Assembly: GCA_002479405.1 (NCBI GenBank)
Contig: DLMX01000010.1
Location: 1 to 24,433 of the forward strand
Direction: 5' to 3'
From: Methylophilaceae bacterium UBA7525
GTDB lineage: Bacteria; Pseudomonadota; Gammaproteobacteria; Burkholderiales; Methylophilaceae
Length of the DNA: 24,433 nt
Shown here: positions 14,920 through 22,561 of the stretch, piece by piece
How the letters are laid out: each line of letters begins with the position of its first letter
Numbering within the stretch: position 1 is the first letter of the stretch
The notes under the pieces: model-generated
What the model was told of the DNA's origin: nothing
Databases searched by the model: none
What the model saw: the letters and a program-made list of their open reading frames with translations, nothing else
Program-made: the position numbers and the translations under genes

Positions 14920-15534
14920 CTACCAGTTCTTTCTGGACGGATCGCCACGATAGACGGAACGAATGAACGTGATGATCTTCCACATGTCATCATCGGTCTT
15001 GACGATAGCGCCATGGCTTGGCATGGGGCCGACCACGTTTTCACGACCTTTGCGGGAAACGCCGGTCTGTTTGGTGAATTCGTCGCTGCCAAGTGTAATC
15101 AAGCGATACAGGGTATCGTCATCACTACCATATACCCACACCTCGTTTGAAAGCGGAGGGCACATACCGCCACCGCCCGTACCGCCATGACAGCCGTTAC
15201 AGCTTGCAGACAGATACTTCTTGCGCCCCAGTTCCAGTACCTTGTCGTTGGCATCGACATAAGGGTTCTTCAACTCGCCCTTGGGGGTGGAAGCAACCCG
15301 TTCCAACGGCGTCATGCTGCCGCCCATGACCGGTTCGGTCGGGGCGTCTGCAGCAGGTTTTGCTTTCTGCTGAGGGACAGGGAAACCATCATCCATCTGC
15401 GGGGCTTGCGGCACCGCAGTATCGTTAGCTACCACTTCAGGCTCTGCCAGGTCAGCTGATGCACAACCCGGCCCGGCAATTGCCAGCAGCAGGGCCAAGG
15501 TTGAAGAAAAAACAGAGATACGACGAACGATCAT
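14920..15534 (-). CDS. xoxG: XoxG-type cytochrome c (methanol dehydrogenase electron acceptor)
   Basis: Monoheme periplasmic cytochrome of 204 residues. A signal peptide (about 1-27) is followed by a Pro/Ala/acid-rich linker (28-70) and one cytochrome domain. Heme attaches at CNGCH (112-116), followed by GGTGGGGMCPPLSNEVWVYG, close to the MxaG/XoxG pattern. Distal ligand is probably M171 in VGPMPSHG. It would take electrons from XoxF and pass them to terminal cytochromes. The start at 15534 has AAAGG about 7 bases upstream; a longer frame from 15609 has no export signal at its N-terminus. An 88 bp gap separates it from xoxJ. The long low-complexity linker is an unusual feature. Confidence 0.88.
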   Translation of the reverse strand: MIVRRISVFSSTLALLLAIAGPGCASADLAEPEVVANDTAVPQAPQMDDGFPVPQQKAKPAADAPTEPVMGGSMTPLERVASTPKGELKNPYVDANDKVLELGRKKYLSASCNGCHGGTGGGGMCPPLSNEVWVYGSDDDTLYRLITLGSDEFTKQTGVSRKGRENVVGPMPSHGAIVKTDDDMWKIITFIRSVYRGDPSRKNW

Positions 15535-15622
15535 TATTTTGCCTTTCGGATTAAAAAACTCGGGGAGTAACTCAACGTTGATTGAAGAGGCTGCCAAAAT
15601 TGGCAGCACAGGATGGAAGTCA

Positions 15623-17251
15623 TCAGGATTTCGAATTCAAATAGGACGACAGCACAGCCAAAGCCTCTTTAGCATTCTCTTCCTGTGCAATCATCAGCGC
15701 GGTTTTACCGCCAACGCTCTTGATGCCGGCATCAGCTCCTGCCTTGGTCAGCAAATGCACCATGTCCACATCGTTACGGGCTGCAGCCAACATGAGCGCA
15801 GTGAATCCGCCTGCATTTTTCTCATTCGGTTTGGCGCCATATTGCAGTAGCGTTTGCGCCATCACTTTGTTGCCAACTTTGGCGGCAATAATCAGCGGGG
15901 TATAACCCGAATCGCCCATGACGACCGTCGGCTTTGCGCCTCTGTCCAACATGGCGACTGCAACATTGGATCGGTTATCCTGCACGGCAAGGCCAAGCGC
16001 GCTGAAGCCCTGATAATTGAGCAGATCAAAATCAGCCTTGAATCTGGCAAGCAGGCGCATGACCTTGCCATCGTTCTGCCGCACGGCATGCATGGCAGCG
16101 GTCCAGCCATCGTTGTCTTGCAGATTCGGGTCTGCGCCATATTCAAGCAGACCGTTGATCAGTGTCAGATCAGTGGTTTTAACCGCATGCATCAGCGAAG
16201 TCATGCCTTCGACATCCTTTGCATTGATATCGGCTCCATGCTTGAGCAGATATTCAATACGGTTGGTATCCGTCTGCAATGTGGCATTGATCAATTCCTG
16301 GTCGAGCGATGAACCGGATTTGACAGCAGCGTTGATCAACGCCGGGATTTCATCCGGCGGTGTCATTTTGACTTTGATGGTATTCAACGACCGTCTGACA
16401 TGCGTCTGGTAGGTGCCATGACTTGGCAGATCGCCAGAAACGACACAATGATCACATTGCACCAGCGGGACACCGAAATCGTCCAGTATCTTGCGTATCT
16501 GGTCCTTGTTTTCCAGCATGGCCTTCTCGATGCCAGCCTTGAGCGCGTGCGAGTTTTTCTTCATGCCAATGCCCAGTTCGAACTCTAGCGGCATGTTATC
16601 TTCAAGCGTGTTCAATGGCTTGATCGTCAATGGCGCATTCTTCATGCTGACATACCAGCCGGCCATCGGCCCCCAGATGGCAACAGCATCCAGTTTGCCG
16701 TCCACTACGTCACGTACTTGCACATGCGGTTGCCTCTCCGGCAAAAGGTCTGCATCATGCGCGATGGTTTTCACGATGGTGTTTTCGCGTTTGATACCGC
16801 GTTCCTGCAACACCGTACGTATGGCGGAGTGCTGGAAAACACCGACTTTCATATCGTTCAGCAGTTTGGGGTCATCAAGACTTTTGATATCGAGGCCGCG
16901 ATCATTGCGATAAGCCAGTACAAAGGTACTGCGGTATACAGGCATGGTCGTCATCATGCGTTTGTCATCCGCCGACATGTCCATCAGGATGTCGCACTCG
17001 TTGTTGTCAAAAGTCTGACGGGTCAAGCCGCGATTAAGATATGGGCGATAAAAGTAAGTGGTATGAGTACCCATCGACTTGGCAATCAAATCGGCGATCT
17101 TGTTCTGAAAGCCCTCACCCTGATTGTTGGAAAGCGGCATATTGCCCGGATCGGCACAAACGCGGAGAGGTTCGACTTTTTCAGCTGCCGCAACGGAAGG
17201 AAGCAGGGACAGCACAACCCCTAGCCATAACACATGAAGCTTTTTACTCAT
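15623..17251 (-). CDS. xoxJ: XoxJ-type periplasmic binding protein fused to ankyrin repeats
   Basis: Exported two-domain protein of 542 residues, with signal peptide 1-23 (SVAAA-EK). A type-2 periplasmic solute-binding fold of the MxaJ/XoxJ family spans about 25-265 (LRVCADPGNMPLSN, NECDILMDM, DAVAIWGPMAGWY). A CDHC motif (266-269) and VSGDLPSHGTY close the domain. From about 325 to 540 come six or so ankyrin repeats (LLKHGADINAKDVEG, LLEYGADPNLQDNDGWTA, LLQYGAKPNEKNAGGFTALMLAA). XoxJ is thought to help activate XoxF. Ordinary XoxJ proteins are about 270-300 residues, so the ankyrin half is an addition; the frame is continuous across the join. ATG at 17251 with AAGGA upstream. Its ribosome binding site can pair with an upstream hairpin arm. 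Confidence 0.92.
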   Translation of the reverse strand: MSKKLHVLWLGVVLSLLPSVAAAEKVEPLRVCADPGNMPLSNNQGEGFQNKIADLIAKSMGTHTTYFYRPYLNRGLTRQTFDNNECDILMDMSADDKRMMTTMPVYRSTFVLAYRNDRGLDIKSLDDPKLLNDMKVGVFQHSAIRTVLQERGIKRENTIVKTIAHDADLLPERQPHVQVRDVVDGKLDAVAIWGPMAGWYVSMKNAPLTIKPLNTLEDNMPLEFELGIGMKKNSHALKAGIEKAMLENKDQIRKILDDFGVPLVQCDHCVVSGDLPSHGTYQTHVRRSLNTIKVKMTPPDEIPALINAAVKSGSSLDQELINATLQTDTNRIEYLLKHGADINAKDVEGMTSLMHAVKTTDLTLINGLLEYGADPNLQDNDGWTAAMHAVRQNDGKVMRLLARFKADFDLLNYQGFSALGLAVQDNRSNVAVAMLDRGAKPTVVMGDSGYTPLIIAAKVGNKVMAQTLLQYGAKPNEKNAGGFTALMLAAARNDVDMVHLLTKAGADAGIKSVGGKTALMIAQEENAKEALAVLSSYLNSKS

Positions 17252-17254
17252 CAC

Positions 17255-17275
17255 AATCCTTAAATCTTGAGGATT
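17255..17275 (-). promoter_or_regulatory. hairpin covering the xoxJ ribosome binding site
   Basis: On the minus strand AATCCT-N9-AGGATT lies between the xoxF terminator and the xoxJ ATG. The 3' arm contains the AAGGA ribosome binding site, so pairing would hide it. Only six base pairs, so modest stability. Confidence 0.45.
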
Positions 17276-17313
17276 AAAAAAAGCCGAGAGGTGGCATGAA
17301 CGCCACCCTCGGC
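17276..17313 (-). terminator. terminator between xoxF and xoxJ
   Basis: On the minus strand GCCGAG-GGTGGC...GCCACC-CTCGGC forms a 12 bp stem (one bulged base, 6-base loop) followed by seven T, 31 bp after the xoxF stop. It should make most transcripts xoxF-only and set lower expression for the downstream genes. Confidence 0.9.
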
Positions 17314-17344
17314 CGATTTACTCAACTACTGGATTACTGCCTTA

Positions 17345-19252
17345 TCAGTCATACAAGCGGAATGTGTATAACTCGCCACCTTGCGGGATCTTGTCCAGAC
17401 CGGATGCCTTGGCCATCGCAGTTGCACCGATAGCGCCATACTTGTCATCCATATCCAGACCTGCGGTTACAGGCAGACCGATCCAGCCGCCGATACCGGC
17501 AAAGACGGAAACATACTGCTTGCCTTTAACCTTGTAGGTGACGGGGTTGCCGATGATGCCGGACCCGAGCTTGCGGCTCCAGACTACCTTGCCGGAGTTG
17601 CGGTCGACTGCACGGAAGTCACCACCCAGGGAACCGTAGAAGGCCAGACCACCGTCGGTCACCAGGACACCGCTCCAGTTAGGATATGGATCAGGAACTT
17701 CCCAAATGGTCTTGCCGCTGACTACGTCGAATTTCTTCAGCTTGCCGGTTACACCTGGTTTTTCCGGATACATATAGACGTTGGCAAACACATACACGGT
17801 GCCCTGTTGGGTATGTGTACGTTCCTGCGGCTCATCTTCCATACACCAGTTATTGGTAGGTACATAGAAGATGTTTGGTTCTTTTGGATCCACCGCAGCA
17901 GGCTGCTGGTCTTTACCACCCATTGCAGATGGACAAGCCTGTGTATTTACGTCACGAGCGAACGGAGAATGTTTCTCGACTTTAACTGGACGACCGGTCT
18001 TCAGATCAACCTTTTCAGCCCAGTTTACGGTGACAAACTTATTGGCGCGGAGCAGAGTACCGTCCTTGCGGTCAAGCACATACGCAAAGCCGTTACGGTC
18101 AAAGTTGACCAAGGCATCATGCTTCTTGCCGTCAACCACCAGGTTATCCACCAGGATGTTTTCGTTCACACCGTCATAATCCCATTGGTCGAATGGAGTT
18201 TTCTGGTATGCCCAGACCATTTCGCCTGTGTCGATCTTGCGGGCCATGATGGTCATGGACCACTTGTTGTCCCACTTGCCGATACCGGTCTTGGGATCGG
18301 TTTCATTACACTTGGCGTGAGTCAGGTTGGCACCGGTTTCGCCGCAACGATAGGACGGAGACCAGTGGCCAGGGTTGCCGGTACCGGCGTACATGATACG
18401 AAGTTTCGGGTCGTAGCTGAACCATGCCCATGGAGCTCCGCCGCCTATTTTCCATTCATCGCCAGGATAAGTCAGGCCGGTATTCTGACCGTACAGACCA
18501 TAGTGCGGATTGGCCTTGTTGGTTTCCGGTGTCATGCACAGATCCTTGTCGGAACCGGTGCTATGGCACTTCCAGACTTCCTTGCCGGTCTTCAGGTCGT
18601 AGGCAACGGTACGGCCGCGAGCGGCGAATTCGTCACCGCCGAAACCCGCAATCACCAGACCTTCTGCAACCATGGCTGGACCGGAGTGCGTTTCACCCTT
18701 TTCAGGATACGCATGCTTGGTCACCCAGATTTCCTTGCCAGTACCTGCATCCAGAGCGATCAGGAAGCCATCCAGCGTGTGGAATACCACTTTGCCGTCA
18801 GCATAATTCAGGCCGCGGTTGATGGTGTCACAGCAGGCACGTGGCACTGCAGATTCATCACGATCGGTTTTCTTGGTGTAGTTCCAGACCTGTTTTGGAT
18901 GGTCAGGATCGCTCAAGTCTAGCGCTTGCACGATATTCGGCCACGCGCTGACAAAATACATCATGGTCTTGCCGTTGTGCTCGACCACGACAGGCTGACC
19001 TTCATGGCCGCGTAGTGTACCGGTGGATTGTGACCAGGCATACTGCAGTTTGCTGACGGTCTTGGTGTTGATGTCTTTCAGCTGGCTGTGACGATGCAAT
19101 GCCAGATTCTGACCTGGCGCTGCCCACATATTGTGATCCTTGCTGCGCTTGATGATTTCCTCGTTGGCCGAGGCCTGACCGGCAATACCGACCATCGCCA
19201 GCGCACCCAATGCAGCATACATCCCCCGCAACATCAGTTGTTGCTTTCTCAT
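17345..19252 (-). CDS. xoxF: lanthanide-type PQQ methanol dehydrogenase XoxF
   Basis: Periplasmic quinoprotein of 635 residues that oxidises methanol (and often formaldehyde) with PQQ and a rare-earth ion. The signal peptide ends at ASA-NEE (29). It shows the vicinal disulfide C140-C141 (RACCDTINRG), E84 in GHEGQP, PQQ-stacking GGGAPW with W275, and metal ligands E208 (GDEFAARG) and N293 (GTGNPGHW). The catalytic pair is D358-Y-D360 in QWDYDGVN. The second Asp, Ala in calcium-type MxaF, marks lanthanide dependence. An insert of about 20 residues after N293 carries C303 and C315. Probably XoxF4-like, as in other Methylophilaceae, but the clade needs a tree. Strong ribosome binding site AAGGAGG; own promoter region upstream, own terminator downstream. 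Confidence 0.97.
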   Translation of the reverse strand: MRKQQLMLRGMYAALGALAMVGIAGQASANEEIIKRSKDHNMWAAPGQNLALHRHSQLKDINTKTVSKLQYAWSQSTGTLRGHEGQPVVVEHNGKTMMYFVSAWPNIVQALDLSDPDHPKQVWNYTKKTDRDESAVPRACCDTINRGLNYADGKVVFHTLDGFLIALDAGTGKEIWVTKHAYPEKGETHSGPAMVAEGLVIAGFGGDEFAARGRTVAYDLKTGKEVWKCHSTGSDKDLCMTPETNKANPHYGLYGQNTGLTYPGDEWKIGGGAPWAWFSYDPKLRIMYAGTGNPGHWSPSYRCGETGANLTHAKCNETDPKTGIGKWDNKWSMTIMARKIDTGEMVWAYQKTPFDQWDYDGVNENILVDNLVVDGKKHDALVNFDRNGFAYVLDRKDGTLLRANKFVTVNWAEKVDLKTGRPVKVEKHSPFARDVNTQACPSAMGGKDQQPAAVDPKEPNIFYVPTNNWCMEDEPQERTHTQQGTVYVFANVYMYPEKPGVTGKLKKFDVVSGKTIWEVPDPYPNWSGVLVTDGGLAFYGSLGGDFRAVDRNSGKVVWSRKLGSGIIGNPVTYKVKGKQYVSVFAGIGGWIGLPVTAGLDMDDKYGAIGATAMAKASGLDKIPQGGELYTFRLYD

Positions 19253-19316
19253 ACATCCTCCTTGTTCTGATTTTTGAAACCTACGCCATCCCCTTTACTG
19301 CCGAGAACGCACTGAC

Positions 19317-19322
19317 ACTATA
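19317..19322 (-). promoter_or_regulatory. candidate xoxF -10 box
   Basis: TATAGT on the minus strand, about 65 bp before the xoxF ATG. No good -35 hexamer stands at 16-18 bp (best TTCTGT), as expected for an activator-dependent promoter; inverted repeats lie 48-79 bp further upstream. Confidence 0.5.
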
Positions 19323-19369
19323 GGGATGTAGCGGGCAAACAGAACGAGCGGATTTCCTGAATAGAGTTA

Positions 19370-19396
19370 GGAATAATTCCCATGTTTGTCGGGAAT
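19370..19396. promoter_or_regulatory. overlapping palindromes upstream of xoxF (operator candidate)
   Basis: GGAAT-A-ATTCC (19370-19380) and ATTCCC-N9-GGGAAT (19376-19396) share one half-site, giving three GGAAT-type half-sites in 27 bp. They lie about 60-86 bp upstream of the predicted xoxF start, a usual position for a NarL-family activator; such a regulator is encoded at 20290-20931. Confidence 0.5.
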
Positions 19397-19449
19397 AAAA
19401 TGCAGATGAAATGAGAAAATAAGCAGTGCTGAGAAACTAGGCGCCGTTG

Positions 19450-20271
19450 CTATTGCTTTGCGACATGACGTTCATCAAGCTTTTTTGGAGTCCACTCAGA
19501 AAGCAGCAACTTGGCACGCGCAATCTGTTCGGCAGTCATCACGAAAGCTATCTGATCCCTTTCAACAATAGCAAACTCATGGTTCTGGGTAGCAGCGAGC
19601 TGGTACCACTTATAGGCATGCACCATATCTGCTGCGACTCCAACGCCATCACGATACATCTTGCCCAGCTCGTATTGAGCCTTGAAATGTCCCAGTTCTG
19701 CGGATTGACTGATCCAGTGAAAACCAAGCTTTGGATTCTTCTCGATGCCACGGCCTTCGACATAGTTCTTGCCCAGCACCAGCTGCGATTTGAAATGCCC
19801 TTGCTCGGCAGCCTTTCGGTACCAGACGTTGGCGGCCTTGTCATCCTGTTTTACGCCGCGACCGATGGTCGTGACACGCCCCAAGGCAAACTGCGACAGC
19901 ACATGGCCCTTCTCGGCCGCCATGCGGAACCATTTGGCAGACTGCACATCGTCCCGCTCGACGCCCTGGCCCATGGCATACATCACGCCCAGATTATAAG
20001 CAGAATCGACATTGCCTTTACTGGCCGCTTTTTTGTACCAGGCAGCAGCTTCGGCATAATCCTGCCGGACTCCCTGGCCTTCGTCATACATCATGCCAAG
20101 GATGTGCTGCGATCCAGCATCGCCGCGTTCTGCCAGAGGCTTGAATTCCTTGAATGCGTTCGCATAGTCACGCTGCATAAACGCCGCCTTGCCTTCTTCA
20201 AAGCCGGCATATGCAGTGCTCACCGACATGATTGCCGCAAGAACAAGACCCCGGATGATATTCAAACGCAT
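19450..20271 (-). CDS. exported Sel1-repeat protein
   Basis: Protein of 273 residues with signal peptide (to AYA-GFEE, about 22) and five to six Sel1-like (TPR-type) repeats. Examples are ILGMMYDEGQGVRQDYAEAAAWYKKAASKG, of which only the start is typical, and NLGVMYAMGQGVERDD, ALGRVTTIGRGVKQDD and ELGKMYRDGVGVAAD. Sel1 repeats are protein-protein scaffolds. It lies 18 bp behind the response-regulator gene and so is probably the third gene of the kinase-regulator operon, upstream of the xoxF promoter. GAGGGAAG precedes the ATG. A periplasmic adaptor for the sensor kinase or for XoxF assembly is a guess; the partner is unknown. Confidence 0.85.
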   Translation of the reverse strand: MRLNIIRGLVLAAIMSVSTAYAGFEEGKAAFMQRDYANAFKEFKPLAERGDAGSQHILGMMYDEGQGVRQDYAEAAAWYKKAASKGNVDSAYNLGVMYAMGQGVERDDVQSAKWFRMAAEKGHVLSQFALGRVTTIGRGVKQDDKAANVWYRKAAEQGHFKSQLVLGKNYVEGRGIEKNPKLGFHWISQSAELGHFKAQYELGKMYRDGVGVAADMVHAYKWYQLAATQNHEFAIVERDQIAFVMTAEQIARAKLLLSEWTPKKLDERHVAKQ

Positions 20272-20289
20272 TTTTCTTCCCTCTATGAA

Positions 20290-20931
20290 TTAACCTTCAA
20301 TGACGCCATGGCGTATCGCCAGACGCACCAATTCTATCGGGCCGGATATACCAAGCTTCTGTTTAAGTAAAGTTTGATAATTGGCCACGGTTTTCTGACT
20401 GATTTTCAGAGTTTCCGAAATCGCCTCGAGCGTATGCCCCTCGGCCAGCAAACGGAAAACCTCGAATTCGCGGCCTGATAATTTGCGCACCGGATCATCC
20501 TCGCCCGTGAGACTTTGCAGAGCAATTTTCTGCGCGATTGAAGGACTGATCCAGGTACGCCCCACCATTGCCTCATGTACCGCATTGAGAAGATCGCCGG
20601 CTACGCCAGACTTCGCGATATAGCCCTTGGCACCGGCACTGAGGGCCTGGGTCGCAAAAGCGGCATTCTCATGCATGGAAAAAATGACTACTCTGGCAGC
20701 AGGATATCGCGACAGAATTCTACGCAAGGCCTCAAGTCCGCCCATGCCGGGCATCGACATATCCATGACAACAACGTCTGGCTGACATTCTCCATACATC
20801 TGATAGGCCTGCTCGCCGGTGCTGGCCTCGGCAACTACCAGCACACTGTTATCCTGCTCCAGCAGGCGACGCAGACCGGACCGGACCACGGCATGATCGT
20901 CCGCCAACATAACGCGATAGGGATTCGTCAT
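20290..20931 (-). CDS. NarL/FixJ-family response regulator
   Basis: DNA-binding regulator of 213 residues. The receiver domain (1-120) has D11-D12, phospho-acceptor D57 in VVMDMSMPG and the conserved Lys in GYIAKS. A LuxR-type helix-turn-helix occupies about 148-210 (LSGREFEVFRLLAEGHT, LKISQKTVANYQTLLKQKLG). Its start overlaps the kinase stop (ATGA), so the two are cognate. Regulators of this type with HisKA_3 kinases control methanol oxidation in other methylotrophs (MoxX/FlhR, MxaB). Position beside xoxF supports a similar job here. A truncated paralogue is at 10619-11038. The symbol is left empty because orthology to a named regulator was not tested. Confidence 0.93.
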   Translation of the reverse strand: MTNPYRVMLADDHAVVRSGLRRLLEQDNSVLVVAEASTGEQAYQMYGECQPDVVVMDMSMPGMGGLEALRRILSRYPAARVVIFSMHENAAFATQALSAGAKGYIAKSGVAGDLLNAVHEAMVGRTWISPSIAQKIALQSLTGEDDPVRKLSGREFEVFRLLAEGHTLEAISETLKISQKTVANYQTLLKQKLGISGPIELVRLAIRHGVIEG

Positions 20932-22310
20932 AATGTTTCTTCTATGTGAATTGGAAGTCGTACTGAGATTTTTGTACCTTTTCCCGGAGCCGTCGTCAGG
21001 CCGAAGGAACCGCCCAATCCCTCTACCCGCTCCCGCATGCCGGCAAGGCCGTAACCGCCAAAACTCGCCGGATCAAAGCCTATTCCGTCATCCTCGATTT
21101 CGATCACCAGGCTCTCTTTTTCGTCAACGACAGACAATGTCATACGGCGCGCATCAGCATGACGAGTGATATTGGTGAGGGATTCCTGGATGATGCGATA
21201 AGCGGCCAGTGCGACCTCATCGTCCATCTCGCCCAAATCCTTGGGAATACTGATGCAACTGGCAATACCGGCATTGCGTTCGCGCCAGCCATAGACATAT
21301 TCATCCAGCGCAATGGACAGCCCAAGTTCGTCCAACACTCCAGGGCGCAAGCGCTGCAGCATGTGATGCACCATATCGAGGATGTGCATCGAGACGTCGG
21401 AAATCGCAATCGCACTTCTCTTGGCAGCCGTCAAATCCCTGCTGTTGACAATCGCCATGGCATCGACATTGATGGCGGTCATGCATTGGCCGATTTCATC
21501 GTGCAACTCGCGCGCCAGACTTTTGCGTTCATCTTCCTGCACGCGAATAATCTTCTGGGTCAGGCGATGATTGCTTTTGATGCTTTGCTGCAGCGTCTGC
21601 GCCATCGCGTTGAATTTGATGCTCAAGCCGGCGAGCTCCGGCAACTCGAACTGCGGAAGACGGGCATCAAGATCCCCTTCTTCCAGTGAGTTCAGGGCAT
21701 TGACCACACTGCCGACCGGCTGTAGCGCCTTTTTCAGCGCCCAGTAAACCATGGCATTCACTGTCACGAAGAAGATCGCCACCAACCACAACAGGCCTTG
21801 CGTATCGTGCCATATTTCCTCGATCTCGAAAGAACTGTCAGGAGTGATCACAAGCTCACCGATAGCTCTGCCGCTCGCGTAAATCACACGCCTGACCTCT
21901 GTACCATCCACTGAAGTCACATCCATCAATTTTACAAACCATGCCGGAGGTGTATTTTCACCAACTGCCCGCTCTTCTCGATTACTGTCTCTCAATCTGC
22001 CGAACCGGTCATAAAACTCGATCTTCAAATGACGGATATCAGCCAATGACTCCAGTCTGAAAATGGATGCCTTGTTCGGATCTGCCGCATTGAGCCAGGC
22101 GTAATCCGAGGTATAGTGCAGAATCTCCGCATCAAGCAGATGTGATGCCAGCGAAGCCGTCGACAGCACTTCAGCCCGGACATCTTCTCGTGCACTCTGA
22201 ACCGAAAGTATTGCGCCTATGGAAATCACGATGAACAACAACAGCGTGATCATCAGATTCAGGCGAACTGTCAGGCTCATATTCAGCAGCTTCTTCAAAA
22301 AGCTATTCAT
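20928..22310 (-). CDS. membrane sensor histidine kinase, NarX/UhpB-type (HisKA_3)
   Basis: Sensor kinase of 460 residues. TM1 is about 15-38, a periplasmic sensor region about 39-172, TM2 about 173-195 and HAMP about 195-247. The HisKA_3 dimerisation domain has H270 in LARELHDEIGQC, and HATPase shows IQESLTNITRHA, DDGIGFDP and GYGLAGMRERV. The ATG at 22310 is chosen since it gives a short basic N-terminus before TM1; a frame from 22388 adds an unsupported stretch. Architecture matches kinases such as MoxY/MxaY that govern methanol dehydrogenase expression, in one case the lanthanide switch. The periplasmic domain (FYDRFGRLRDSN) shows no metal motif I recognise, so the signal is unknown. Confidence 0.92.
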   Translation of the reverse strand: MNSFLKKLLNMSLTVRLNLMITLLLFIVISIGAILSVQSAREDVRAEVLSTASLASHLLDAEILHYTSDYAWLNAADPNKASIFRLESLADIRHLKIEFYDRFGRLRDSNREERAVGENTPPAWFVKLMDVTSVDGTEVRRVIYASGRAIGELVITPDSSFEIEEIWHDTQGLLWLVAIFFVTVNAMVYWALKKALQPVGSVVNALNSLEEGDLDARLPQFELPELAGLSIKFNAMAQTLQQSIKSNHRLTQKIIRVQEDERKSLARELHDEIGQCMTAINVDAMAIVNSRDLTAAKRSAIAISDVSMHILDMVHHMLQRLRPGVLDELGLSIALDEYVYGWRERNAGIASCISIPKDLGEMDDEVALAAYRIIQESLTNITRHADARRMTLSVVDEKESLVIEIEDDGIGFDPASFGGYGLAGMRERVEGLGGSFGLTTAPGKGTKISVRLPIHIEETL

Positions 22311-22337
22311 TGTAGAGATTTCCGCACAAACCAAAAT

Positions 22338-22413
22338 GGGAGAAACTCCCGAGAAAAGAATTGAAAGATTGCAATTCAATACTGGCAATATTCATGCCTT
22401 TACAAACATGAAT
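22338..22413. promoter_or_regulatory. inverted-repeat cluster upstream of the sensor-kinase operon
   Basis: Three perfect inverted repeats in 76 bp: GGGAG-AAA-CTCCC (22338-22350), ATTGAA-N9-TTCAAT (22360-22380) and ATTCATG-N10-CATGAAT (22390-22413). They lie in the 251 bp between thyA and the kinase start and probably include the operon's control region. No firm promoter hexamers seen. Confidence 0.4.
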
Positions 22414-22460
22414 TCAACCCGTTGTTCTTTAATGATATTTTTTATAGTGACGGTGCGGAC

Positions 22461-22478
22461 CCGGTTGCTGGCAACCGG
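22461..22478. repeat. 18 bp perfect palindrome between thyA and the kinase operon
   Basis: CCGGTTGC-TG-GCAACCGG. As RNA it forms a 7 bp GC-rich stem with a tetraloop, but no T run follows on either strand, so it is not a standard terminator. It could be an operator or a Rho-linked 3' structure of thyA. Confidence 0.55.
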
Positions 22479-22561
22479 TGTGGCTGCATACAACCAATGG
22501 ATTGGAACGAGACAAGCTGCCTGACGAGCATTTAAGTCATCTGGCCCGGATGGGAATAAAT

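Noticed and set aside
17381..18922. Long (513-codon) + strand frame opposite xoxF
   Set aside because: Antisense shadow of a strongly constrained, GC-biased coding sequence; no domain signature, and XoxF is unambiguous.
19510..19530. TTGGCACG sigma-54-like element
   Set aside because: Lies inside the Sel1 coding region and lacks the GC at the -12 position.
19447..20370. 307-codon + strand frame opposite the Sel1 protein
   Set aside because: Antisense shadow; the minus-strand frame has a signal peptide, repeats and ribosome binding site.
22461..22478. Palindrome as a Rho-independent terminator of thyA
   Set aside because: No U run follows on the minus strand, so it is listed only as a palindrome.
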